Source: an uncultured Alphaproteobacteria bacterium (GTDB lineage: Bacteria; Pseudomonadota; Alphaproteobacteria; RF32; CAG-239). From it: DNA of 12,149 bases. A program made the translations under genes and the position numbers. How positions within the stretch are numbered: the stretch's first letter is position 1; each line of letters begins with the position of its first letter. Shown here piece after piece: positions 1 through 5,687 of this stretch. A model generated the notes under the pieces. It was given only the letters and a program-made list of their open reading frames with translations. It had not been told where the DNA came from and did not search any database. Location: contig CAJTJB010000017.1 of the NCBI GenBank assembly GCA_910576955.1, positions 1 to 12,149 of the forward strand, read 5' to 3'.

Positions 1-27
1 CCCTAGCACTGGCTTGACCGTAGCGCA

Positions 28-56
28 GTTAGGGCGCGCTATAAGCGCACCCTTAC
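28..56. repeat. Extragenic hairpin (REP-like palindrome)
   Basis: The arm at 28-40 (GTTAGGGCGCGCT) pairs with the arm at 44-56 (AGCGCACCCTTAC) across a 3-nt loop, with 2 mismatches in 13 positions. It resembles the GGTGCG...CGCACC palindromes often found between proteobacterial genes. There is no T-tract on either side, so it is not a standard terminator. No coding sequence is visible in bases 1-160. Confidence 0.55.
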
Positions 57-90
57 GAAGCAAGTGAGGATGGGAGAGGGTGACAATAAA

Positions 91-143
91 CTCATCCTTA
101 TCTCTCCCCCCTTGGCGGGGGAGGTAAGGGGGATGGGGAAAAC
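91..143. repeat. GC-rich extragenic palindromic repeat copy
   Basis: A palindromic core (CTCCCC...GGGGGAG) at about 103-123 is followed by a purine tail ending GGGGGATGGGGAAAAC. The order and tail match a copy at 2065-2120 (ending GGGGGATGGGGACAAC) and one at about 3028-3072. A degraded tail of another copy lies at 66-83. It sits directly downstream of the rsmD stop, where the hairpin could also help end the transcript. Confidence 0.6.
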
Positions 144-160
144 AAAGTATCAAAAATCCG

Positions 161-700
161 CTAAATACAACGCCGCAACATACTAAACCGCGCCGCGCCA
201 TACACCCGCTCTTCCACAAGCCGCAAGCCATCGGGCAAGTCCAACGCCTCGTCCGCCGCCGTTTCCGCCACAATCAGCGTGCGCTCGCTAACATATCCGC
301 CGGTCAAAAGCGCCGCCAACACCGGCTCGGTCAGCCCTTTATTATAGGGCGCATCAAGAAAAATCAACCCGAACGGCAGAGGAGTTTTCGGCAGCCGCCG
401 CGCATCCCGCTCCATAAACGCCACATTGCCAAACCCGCACACCGCCGCATTTTTCTTCGTGAGTTTAAGGTCAATGTCAACAAAGCAAACGCGCTCCGCC
501 CCGCGGGACGCCGCCTCCAGTCCGACCGCTCCGGTACCCGAAAAAATATCCAACACCGCCACGCCGTCTAACGTGTCAAAATATTTCGCATAAAGAATGC
601 TGAACAATGCCTCCCGCGCGCGGTCAGAGGTCGGACGCACCCGTTCGTCTGCGGGCGTAAAAAGCTTTTTGCCGCGTTTAGAGCCCGAGATTATTCGCAT
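161..700 (-). CDS. rsmD: 16S rRNA (guanine(966)-N2)-methyltransferase RsmD
   Basis: A cytosolic SAM-dependent methyltransferase that N2-methylates G966 of 16S rRNA during 30S maturation (family knowledge). The 179-aa protein begins MRIISGSKRGKKL and has the RsmD signature RPTSDRAREALFSIL at about residues 22-36. The SAM-binding loop is DIFSGTGAVGLEAASRGA at about 51-68. The catalytic motif is DAPY at 116-119, where most family members have DPPY/F; the Asp, second Pro and aromatic residue are kept. The stretch between the acidic SAM ligand region (VDID) and the next Asn is about three residues shorter than in the E. coli enzyme. The ATG at 698-700 overlaps the end of the pseudouridine synthase gene by 10 bases, so the two are probably translationally coupled. 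This rluB-rsmD order is usual in Alphaproteobacteria. Identification is secure; the effect of the DAPY variant is unknown. Confidence 0.93.
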   Translation of the reverse strand: MRIISGSKRGKKLFTPADERVRPTSDRAREALFSILYAKYFDTLDGVAVLDIFSGTGAVGLEAASRGAERVCFVDIDLKLTKKNAAVCGFGNVAFMERDARRLPKTPLPFGLIFLDAPYNKGLTEPVLAALLTGGYVSERTLIVAETAADEALDLPDGLRLVEERVYGAARFSMLRRCI

Positions 701-1419
701 ATTTCATACACCTTGCCCAGCTGCTCTTTAAGCACCTTTTGCGGCACTTCGCGCACCTCGCCGCGCTTGAGCGCCCCCAGCTGAAACGGTCCGTACGAAA
801 GGCGGATAAGCCGCGCCACAGAGAGCCCGACAGAAGCCATAAGTTTGCGCACTTCGCGGTTTTTCCCCTCGGTCAAAGAAACCACCAGCCACGCGTTCGT
901 CCCTTGCTTGCTCTCCACGGCAATTTTGCACGGCGCATAGTCCACGCCGTCCACCGTCACACCCTTTTCAAGGCTCTTAAGTTTTTTCTCGTCCAAAAAA
1001 CCGTGCACACGCACTTTATAGCGCCTGCTCCAACCATTTTCCGGCAGTTCCAGCGCACGGGAAAGCGCCCCGTCGTTGGTCAAAAGCAACAGCCCCTCGG
1101 AGTTAAGGTCAAGCCGCCCGACGGAAATCACCCGCGGCAGCCCGTCCGGCAAATGCGCAAAAACCGTATCGCGCTCTTTTTCGTCCTTGTGCGACGTCAC
1201 CAGCCCCGCCGGCTTATGATAGAGCCACAAACGGGTTTTGTCTTTGGCTTTGATTTTTTCGCCGTCAAACAACACCGTTTCGTCGCCGTTGATTAAAAAC
1301 GCCGGCGTTTCCACGGTTTCGCCGTTAACGCAAATGCGCCCCTGCTCGACAAGCTTTTCCGCCTCCCTGCGCGAGCACACGCCCGACCGCGCTAAAAACT
1401 TTGCAATTCTTTCAGCCAT
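691..1419 (-). CDS. rluB: 23S rRNA pseudouridine synthase, RluB/RsuA family
   Basis: Converts a specific uridine to pseudouridine in rRNA; RluB acts at U2605 of 23S rRNA in E. coli (family knowledge). The 242-aa protein has an N-terminal S4 RNA-binding domain (about residues 1-60; RIAKFLARSGVCSRREAEKL) and then the RsuA-type catalytic domain. KPAGLVTS is at 69-76, the catalytic motif GRLDLNSEGLLLLTNDG at 101-117 with catalytic Asp104, and KNREVRKL at 186-193. Alphaproteobacterial homologues in this rsmD context are usually called RluB. RsuA or RluE specificity cannot be excluded from sequence alone, but the length and the S4 domain favour RluB. An AAAGGA stretch lies about 10 nt upstream of the ATG at 1417-1419. 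It is the middle gene of a three-gene operon, with 30 nt separating it from the terB-like gene and a 10-nt overlap into rsmD. Confidence 0.88.
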   Translation of the reverse strand: MAERIAKFLARSGVCSRREAEKLVEQGRICVNGETVETPAFLINGDETVLFDGEKIKAKDKTRLWLYHKPAGLVTSHKDEKERDTVFAHLPDGLPRVISVGRLDLNSEGLLLLTNDGALSRALELPENGWSRRYKVRVHGFLDEKKLKSLEKGVTVDGVDYAPCKIAVESKQGTNAWLVVSLTEGKNREVRKLMASVGLSVARLIRLSYGPFQLGALKRGEVREVPQKVLKEQLGKVYEICE

Positions 1420-1449
1420 TTACATACATTCCTTTAAGCAAAACATTCA

Positions 1450-1893
1450 TTAAGTCCAGTGTTCCTGTTCCAGCAAAATCGCCGCTTTCTGCGACACCGC
1501 CAGATATTCGTTCACCACGGCGTTAATATCGCGCACGCGTTGCGGCTCAATCCCCATTGCCTCGGCCACGTCCAAAATATAGTCGATTTCCGAGTCGGCA
1601 AGTTCGGTATCAAGATTAGCCACCATACACATATCTTTAATCAGCGCCAGAGCCTTGGTGCGGTCAACAATCATCCGCGCCTGCTTAATGAGCATCGGTG
1701 TGTCGGCGGTTTTAATCATTGTTGAAAGTTTTTCGCCGCTGACTTCATATTTAAGCGCCAATTCGCGCAAATACACCAGCTCCTCGCGTGAAACCTTGCG
1801 GTCAACCGCAATCACCCCGCAGATAATTTTCAAAAAGATAAACCGCTCCCCGTCCGACAGCGACATAATAAAATCTTTATCCGGATAAAACAT
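1450..1893 (-). CDS. TerB-like (tellurite resistance TerB fold) protein
   Basis: A 147-aa, mostly helical, soluble protein. It shows the two-fold pattern of TerB/TerB-like domains: 'CGVIAVDRKVSREELVYLRELA' chemistry near residues 25-46, and a second acidic-helix pair, NLDTELADSEIDYILDVAEAM, near residues 93-113. TerB domains may bind metal or act as scaffolds; many chromosomal TerB-like proteins have no shown link to tellurite, so function is open. A TTG three bases upstream (1894-1896) is in frame with this ATG. A GGAG motif lies 9 nt before the ATG and 6 nt before the TTG, so either could be used. The gene is 30 nt upstream of rluB on the same strand and is probably the first gene of the operon. 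Upstream lies a dense repeat cluster, and I see no convincing promoter. Confidence 0.75.
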   Translation of the reverse strand: MFYPDKDFIMSLSDGERFIFLKIICGVIAVDRKVSREELVYLRELALKYEVSGEKLSTMIKTADTPMLIKQARMIVDRTKALALIKDMCMVANLDTELADSEIDYILDVAEAMGIEPQRVRDINAVVNEYLAVSQKAAILLEQEHWT

Positions 1894-1958
1894 CAACCCA
1901 TACTCCGTTCATACCAACCAAAAACTTTCTCCTCTCTCCCCCCTGAACCGCCCTCTCT

Positions 1959-2176
1959 CTTGAGGAAGAGCCCGCTCCCTGTGCTCCCCTCCCCCTTGAG
2001 GAAGAGTCCGCTCCCTGCGCTCCCCTCCCCCTTGAGGGGGGAGGATGGGTGGGGGTGACACATCTCATCCTTTAAAACCTCCCCTTCCCCGGAGGAAGGG
2101 GTAAGGGGGATGGGGACAACATACCATCCTTATCTCCCCTTCCCCTTTGAGAAAGAAAGATGGGTGGGGGTGAAAA
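1959..2176. repeat. Extragenic repeat cluster with 36-bp tandem array
   Basis: Between the terB-like gene and the next gene (about 1894-2302) I see no gene, only repeats. A 36-bp unit starting CTTGAGGAAGAG occurs at 1959-1994 and 1995-2030, and a third, diverged start (CTTGAGGGGGGAGG) begins at 2031. Two further palindromic units follow at 2065-2120 and 2121-2176. Each has a CTCCCCTTCCCC core and a GATGGGG or GATGGGTGGGGG tail. They belong to the same family as copies near 91-143 and 2900-3072. The repeat stays open on the minus strand with a 12-residue period, but nothing suggests it is translated. Confidence 0.75.
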
Positions 2177-2302
2177 CCTAAAGCACCCAACAGCCCGCAC
2201 CACCGGCAGTAGCTATACCATAAGCAAAAAACCCGCCGTTGTAAAGCATTTTTTTACCATTTCGTCATAATCTTGCCTAATAAACCAACTGAAAGCAAAA
2301 CG

Positions 2303-2800
2303 ATGATAGGCGAACGCGGTTCTTTTATATCAACTGTAATTCTAAATCCGCTGGTTTGGATTGGCATAATCCTTGCCGCGTTGCATCTGCAAAGCGCGAG
2401 CGGCACAAATATCTGGAATGTATTTTCCGCACCGCAGACATATTTAAATCTTCTCATCGGTTCGTTAATATACACGGTGCTGTTCGACCGCCATTACACA
2501 AAAAACCGTAACAAACTGGCAATAATGGAGAATCTTCTGGCAACCGTCACAAACGCATACATCATCTTTTTCACATGGCTGACGATTGTATTTTTCATCA
2601 CGCAATATCACGAAAGCGGTATCCGAATGAGCAACACATTAAGGGAGCGCCTTGCCGAAGAAAAAACCGCCCCAGCGCGCGCACCATCAAACATAAATAC
2701 CGCACCGCAAATAAACAACCTGAACATCGAAAGCGGCAAGCGCTACAAACTCACGCCTAACCCCGACGGCAGCTTCATCCTCGAAGTCATCGCAAACTAA
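2303..2800 (+). CDS. Hypothetical membrane protein, three predicted helices
   Basis: I do not recognise this 165-aa protein. Hydrophobic segments lie at about residues 10-30 (ILNPLVWIGIILAALHL), 47-61 (LNLLIGSLIYTVLF) and 85-102 (AYIIFFTWLTIVFFITQ). A basic, Asn-rich connector (DRHYTKNRNK) separates helices 2 and 3. The tail of about 60 residues is polar, with a Pro/Ala-rich linker (EEKTAPARAPS) and a short end (GKRYKLTPNPDGSFILEV) that may form a small beta element. The frame is also open to a TTG at 2273, which would add ten residues. I chose the ATG at 2303, although neither start has a strong Shine-Dalgarno sequence. It stands alone on the plus strand between two repeat fields. Coding potential rests on length, clean helices and codon pattern. 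Confidence 0.65.
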   Translation: MIGERGSFISTVILNPLVWIGIILAALHLQSASGTNIWNVFSAPQTYLNLLIGSLIYTVLFDRHYTKNRNKLAIMENLLATVTNAYIIFFTWLTIVFFITQYHESGIRMSNTLRERLAEEKTAPARAPSNINTAPQINNLNIESGKRYKLTPNPDGSFILEVIAN

Positions 2801-2832
2801 CCCACCCCATCCACATCTCCCAACCTCTCGCT

Positions 2833-3072
2833 CTTTAAACGTCATCCCTCTCGGGCTGCCTGCTTTGCAGCCCGAGTCAAGAGATCTCCCGCTCCAAACA
2901 CCTCCCCTTCCTTGGCGAAAGGGGGAAGGGAGAGGGTGACACAAACTCATCCACATCTCCAGCCCCCTCCTTTAAACGTCATCCCTCGGCTTGCAAAAGC
3001 AAGCCGTCAAGGGATCTCCCGCTCCAAGCACCTCCCCTTCCCTGGAGGAAGGGGAATGGGGATGGGGACAAC
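2833..3072. repeat. Two tandem extragenic repeat units with different perfect hairpins
   Basis: Unit 1 starts at 2833 and unit 2 at 2970, both with CTTTAAACGTCATCCCTC. Each continues into a hairpin, then a TCA bulge, then an AGAGATCTCCCGCTCCAA or AGGGATCTCCCGCTCCAA segment, then a CACCTCCCCTTCC palindrome with a purine tail. The hairpins are 2850-2859 with 2867-2876 (10 bp, CTCGGGCTGC arm) and 2987-2994 with 2999-3006 (8 bp, CGGCTTGC arm, AAAA loop). The GTCATCCCTCGG...GGGATCTC frame is a widespread alphaproteobacterial extragenic repeat type. No gene is visible from 2801 to 3366. Confidence 0.75.
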
Positions 3073-3092
3073 AAATAATCTCTGCTCTCCAA

Positions 3093-3221
3093 AGATTGCT
3101 TCGTCACTTCGTTTCTCGCAATGACTCGCATTTAAATAGTCATCGCAAGTTTTTTTGTAAATCATTGCGAGGCTTTTTTTTTCGTGAGTCATTGCGAGGC
3201 AGCTTGCTGCCGTGGCAATCT
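3093..3221. repeat. Inverted pair of ATTGCGAG...GCAATCT repeats
   Basis: The copy at 3093-3126 (AGATTGCTTCGTC...CTCGCAATGACT) is the inverse of the copy at 3187-3221 (AGTCATTGCGAGGC...GGCAATCT). A partial copy (ATCATTGCGAGGC) lies between them near 3162-3174, followed by a long T run. This repeat type recurs across many proteobacterial genomes. It gives spurious translations of the SHCEKRSDEAI kind on the minus strand. Confidence 0.75.
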
Positions 3222-3264
3222 CTCCCCACAAGCGTACACTATCTTCCCGCCGCAGCCAAAGTAA

Positions 3265-3348
3265 ACCCCAACAAGTTGGGCGCAGCCAAATCGTTGCCCG
3301 TGCCGCTGGCACCCCAACAAGTTGGGCGCAACCCAATTGTCGCACGTG
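3265..3348. repeat. 46-bp direct repeat carrying a CCCAACAAGTTGGG palindrome
   Basis: Units start at 3265 and 3311, 46 bp apart. Both begin ACCCCAACAAGTTGGGCGCA and end in GTG after a diverged AAT(C/T)GT stretch. The 14-nt palindrome CCCAAC-AA-GTTGGG is identical in both. They end about 20 bp before the promoter of the plus-strand gene at 3437, so a role as a paired binding site is possible, though nothing else supports it. Confidence 0.6.
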
Positions 3349-3366
3349 TCCCCCCCCACTTTTCTG

Positions 3367-3395
3367 TTGCATTTAAATAAAAAACGTGCTATACT
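3367..3395 (+). promoter_or_regulatory. Sigma70-type promoter of the 3437 gene
   Basis: TTGCAT at 3367-3372, a 17-nt spacer, and TATACT at 3390-3395. This predicts a start near 3402 and a leader of about 35 nt. The leader shows no good Shine-Dalgarno sequence before the ATG at 3437. Confidence 0.65.
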
Positions 3396-3436
3396 CCCCC
3401 TAAATAAAAGAATTATTAACATATAAATTTGCTATT

Positions 3437-3985
3437 ATGGTAACAGTAGACTACCCTGCTCATCCCTCGTACTTCCTAGGGGAAGACGCCATCATCAGAA
3501 CATACAAGTTCTGGGCCACGCTCAAATGTTTCTTCACGCGCCGTTGCTACTACTATCCCGTAGTCTACACGGACGGCTTGATAAGCTACGTTGTAGAAGA
3601 CGGCAAAGAACGAACCCCCTGGGGCATTGCGCTCGGCGATTACATCATTGCGTTGAACGCACCGGAAGAGGAAATGACAATCCGCGACGCCAAAAGATAT
3701 TGCGAAACAGTTGTCTTCGCGCGTCGCAAAGCAGTTGTACCCAGTCTTGAGGTCATGCGCTACATTGTGCGGAACGCCGGCACCATCAGCAAGATGCTGA
3801 CAACCCTCGGCGGCACACCGTTGCACCACAGCAATTATCTGACCGAAGACAGCGAAAACGCCTATAAGCTTTCGTTATACTCGGTAGATTTCCGCAGAGG
3901 GCGCTGCGCGATTCAGGCAAATTACTGTCTGGAAAACAAAATCAGCATTCGCCCCGCAATAGAAATCAGTTCTCTGTATCACTAA
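3437..3985 (+). CDS. Hypothetical protein, possibly DUF1566/FISUMP-like
   Basis: A 182-aa protein with no signal peptide and no membrane segment. I cannot assign it firmly. Its layout recalls DUF1566-like or FISUMP-like C-type-lectin-fold domains: an N-terminal strand region, then TPWGIALGDYIIALN (about residues 61-75), then a helix with RDAKRYCETV where those families have a W..A...C segment. PSLEVMRYI follows (family pattern LPS..E...I), then GGTPLHHSNYLTEDSENA where YWSS..... is usual, and a terminal RPAIEI like the family's R.V.....  The usual Trp residues are missing, so this is a weak structural guess. It is monocistronic, with its own promoter at 3367-3395 and a terminator four bases after the stop. 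The ATG at 3437 is the only plausible start in the frame. Confidence 0.75.
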   Translation: MVTVDYPAHPSYFLGEDAIIRTYKFWATLKCFFTRRCYYYPVVYTDGLISYVVEDGKERTPWGIALGDYIIALNAPEEEMTIRDAKRYCETVVFARRKAVVPSLEVMRYIVRNAGTISKMLTTLGGTPLHHSNYLTEDSENAYKLSLYSVDFRRGRCAIQANYCLENKISIRPAIEISSLYH

Positions 3986-3988
3986 CTC

Positions 3989-4026
3989 AAAACCCCGTGA
4001 CTGCTCAATGCACTCTCGGGGTTTTT
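3989..4026 (+). terminator. Rho-independent terminator of the 3437 gene
   Basis: AAAACCCCG at 3989-3997 pairs perfectly with CGGGGTTTT at 4017-4025, giving a 9-bp stem and a 19-nt loop, with a TTTTT run at the end. The A-rich left arm also gives a T run on the minus strand, so it may serve the convergent 4057 gene too. Confidence 0.8.
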
Positions 4027-4056
4027 ACTGCCTGCAACAAAAGTCGGATACAAAAA

Positions 4057-5139
4057 TTATGGTCCCATAAAGGAGATAAGGTCATACCCTTTTTCTCTGC
4101 CAACTTTCAGCATATATTCCATTCTATAAATAAATCGACAATAAAAATCAATAATCAATTCCTTTTCAGTATCATCTTCTTTCGGTCTGTTGGCATTATA
4201 TTCTTCAATTTGTTCTTCTGTAAAATCTTTTGCATAAAGTAATTTATGGGTCGCAGAGCCTCTTTTTTCTTTCAGTTTTGCCGTAAATTCATTTTCTCTG
4301 CCAACAGATAAAGCCTCCATTGTGTCTTTGATATCTTTTAACATATTTTCAATCGCATCAAACGAATAAAAATTATATGTTAAATACCAAGCAAATCCGC
4401 TTATATATGAAAGCTCCCCATTCCAGTAAGATTCAACCCTTTTTTTATTCGCTTCAAGTTCATCGTCATAATATTTATCAAGAAACGGAACAAGATATTG
4501 GTCAACATCATCTTCCTCTATGGAAATTTCAGCACTATTCATTTCCGCAACATTATCTATCTCATTAGTATCCGTAAAATCGATAATTCTAACCGGTTGA
4601 ATCCAAAAATAAGACGAACAATCATGACCGTCAATAATGCGGATTTCTTTCTTAAAAATGTCCCTTCCGATAATCGAAAAGCACAGTTCTTTAATTTGAA
4701 TAAGAATATGCTCCGCATCCAGTTTTGAGCTATCTGCTGCAGCAAATAACTCTTTTAATTTTAAATAAGATTTATAACAACCATTTGATTCTGATAAAAA
4801 ATGTGTAACCGTATCATAAATTTCCTTATTATTCATATAAGCAGAATAATCCTCCCGCAGCAAAGCAAGTAAATTCCACCTACGCAGTTGCGAGGGATTA
4901 CAACATCTCATAAAATCAGTTTCTTTTTGCGGAAACACGCCCCCTAATGCTTTTATAAGTTCTTCCCTGCTGACATCCGGATAATTGCTGACGGTTAAAC
5001 GGTCATTTCCCGCATTTTTGTGCCTCTTCCAACTATTGTATGCCGGATCATAGATATAATACAGATATTCGTTTTTAGTTATAAAAATTAAATTCTCTTC
5101 AGGGAATTTTACCGCCTCAAAATCATCAAATAATTTCAT
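4057..5139 (-). CDS. Hypothetical acidic protein, 360 aa
   Basis: I do not recognise this family. The protein is soluble, with no signal peptide or membrane helix, and rich in Asp/Glu, Tyr and Asn. The N-terminal part (about residues 1-90) has the segment NYPDVSREELIKALGGVFPQ. The middle is helical (KSYLKLKELFAAA, AEHILIQIKELCFSIIG), followed by a strand-like RIIDGHDCSSYFWIQPVRIID and an acidic patch, AEISIEEDDVDQYLVPFLDKYYDDE. The C-terminal third (IENMLKDIKDTMEAL...IDFYCRFIYRMEYMLKVGRE) looks helical. The ATG at 5137-5139 has a strong GGAGG four bases upstream, and a TATAAT-like -10 lies at 5167-5172 without a clear -35. Its AT-rich codon use contrasts with rsmD/rluB and suggests acquired DNA. 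Its size and isolated acidic character would fit an immunity or accessory protein, but nothing proves that. Confidence 0.85.
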   Translation of the reverse strand: MKLFDDFEAVKFPEENLIFITKNEYLYYIYDPAYNSWKRHKNAGNDRLTVSNYPDVSREELIKALGGVFPQKETDFMRCCNPSQLRRWNLLALLREDYSAYMNNKEIYDTVTHFLSESNGCYKSYLKLKELFAAADSSKLDAEHILIQIKELCFSIIGRDIFKKEIRIIDGHDCSSYFWIQPVRIIDFTDTNEIDNVAEMNSAEISIEEDDVDQYLVPFLDKYYDDELEANKKRVESYWNGELSYISGFAWYLTYNFYSFDAIENMLKDIKDTMEALSVGRENEFTAKLKEKRGSATHKLLYAKDFTEEQIEEYNANRPKEDDTEKELIIDFYCRFIYRMEYMLKVGREKGYDLISFMGP

Positions 5140-5286
5140 ACCGCCTCCGCGAGATTAAAAAAAACTATTATAGAGATTACCAATATTTTCTTTATAAACA
5201 GTAAAATAATGTTCAACCTCTGCAGAAACTTGCACAAAAAAGGATTTAGCCCAATCCCGCAAGCAACAAAAAAGCCCGCCAAAACA

Positions 5287-5323
5287 CAAAAAAAGTACCC
5301 CGACATTAAAAATGCGGGATACT
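5287..5323 (-). terminator. Rho-independent terminator of the small 5342-5518 gene
   Basis: On the minus strand AGTATCCCGCAT pairs with ATGTCGGGGTACT around a TTTTA loop, giving a 12-bp stem with one bulged T and one T-G pair, followed by seven Ts. It starts 19 nt after the stop codon at 5342. Confidence 0.8.
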
Positions 5324-5341
5324 GAAAAAGAGCAGATAATT

Positions 5342-5518
5342 TTACAAATCAAGCGGCTCAACATCATCTTTGGGGGTATTGTCACAACCCAAAGCCTCAA
5401 GCCCTTTCGTTCCCAGCCAAGCCAAACCGATAATCGGAGCGGCAACAACGAGCGAAACACCTACAAACCCTGCGAACAACCATCCGCAAAATCCTAATTT
5501 GTCCTTTTTCTCTTCCAT
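5342..5518 (-). CDS. Small single-helix membrane protein, 58 aa
   Basis: A 58-aa protein: a charged start (MEEKKDKLGFCGW), one strongly hydrophobic segment at about residues 12-36 (FAGFVGVSLVVAAPIIGLAW), then a short acidic tail ending NTPKDDVEPLDL. With the Lys/Glu-rich N terminus probably inside, the tail could lie in the periplasm. A stop codon lies a few codons upstream in frame, so the ATG at 5516-5518 is the only start, but no good Shine-Dalgarno sequence precedes it. A plausible promoter (5566-5594) and a strong terminator (5287-5323) frame it as a single-gene unit, which is the main support that it is real. The family is not recognised; a type I toxin-like peptide or a small envelope protein are both possible. 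Confidence 0.65.
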   Translation of the reverse strand: MEEKKDKLGFCGWLFAGFVGVSLVVAAPIIGLAWLGTKGLEALGCDNTPKDDVEPLDL

Positions 5519-5565
5519 AGCACAAAATAATTAAAGTTAGACATAAAAAGAACTAAATTACCTAA

Positions 5566-5594
5566 ACCATACCCGCAAAACAAAAAATATTCAA
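5566..5594 (-). promoter_or_regulatory. Possible promoter of the 58-aa membrane protein gene
   Basis: On the minus strand, TTGAAT (5589-5594), a 17-nt spacer and TATGGT (5566-5571). The predicted leader is about 40 nt. The DNA is AT-rich, so a chance match is possible. Confidence 0.4.
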
Positions 5595-5633
5595 GTATTT
5601 TTTTTTACAAGACTCTATTAAATAAAAAAACAC

Positions 5634-5680
5634 CAACAAAAAAAGCCCCCGCAAAACGAGAGCTTTTTCAAATTAGTGAT
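5634..5680. repeat. Direct repeat, left copy (tRNA-Glu 3' end plus terminator)
   Basis: This copy matches 6852-6899. A 17-nt block at 5634-5650 (CAACAAAAAAAGCCCCC) is identical in both. The block at 5658-5680 matches 6877-6899 in 22 of 23 positions. Only the terminator loop between the blocks differs. In the right copy the last seven bases are the 3' end of tRNA-Glu; here the encoded CCA reads CTA. Confidence 0.8.
5638..5668 (-). terminator. Rho-independent terminator of the YwqK-type gene
   Basis: On the minus strand AAAAAGCTCTCG pairs with GCGGGGGCTTTTT (two T-G pairs) around a TTTTG loop, a 12-bp stem with a T run of seven. It lies 20 nt after the TGA at 5688-5690. Its stem arms are nearly those of the tRNA-Glu terminator at 6856-6887. 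Confidence 0.85.
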
Positions 5681-5687
5681 GTTTAAC

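Noticed and set aside
739..1296. 185-aa plus-strand frame antisense to rluB
   Set aside because: Shadow of a clearly identified gene; rich in His, Arg and Phe, with no recognisable domain.
1959..2066. Possible CRISPR array
   Set aside because: The 36-bp units are directly tandem with no unique spacers, and the sequence belongs to the dispersed palindromic repeat family.
2687..2956. 89-aa minus-strand frame
   Set aside because: Half overlaps the 2303-2800 gene and half translates extragenic repeats.
3007..3372. Minus-strand frame with SHCEKRSDEAIF
   Set aside because: This is the known spurious translation of the ATTGCGAG...GCAATCT extragenic repeat, not a gene.
5155..5460. 101-aa minus-strand frame ending EHYFTVYKENIGNLYNSFF
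   Set aside because: It reads through the small gene in another frame and through its terminator. The last 35 residues look protein-like, so a decayed gene end at 5155-5275 is possible, but there is no start, no ribosome binding site and no family match.
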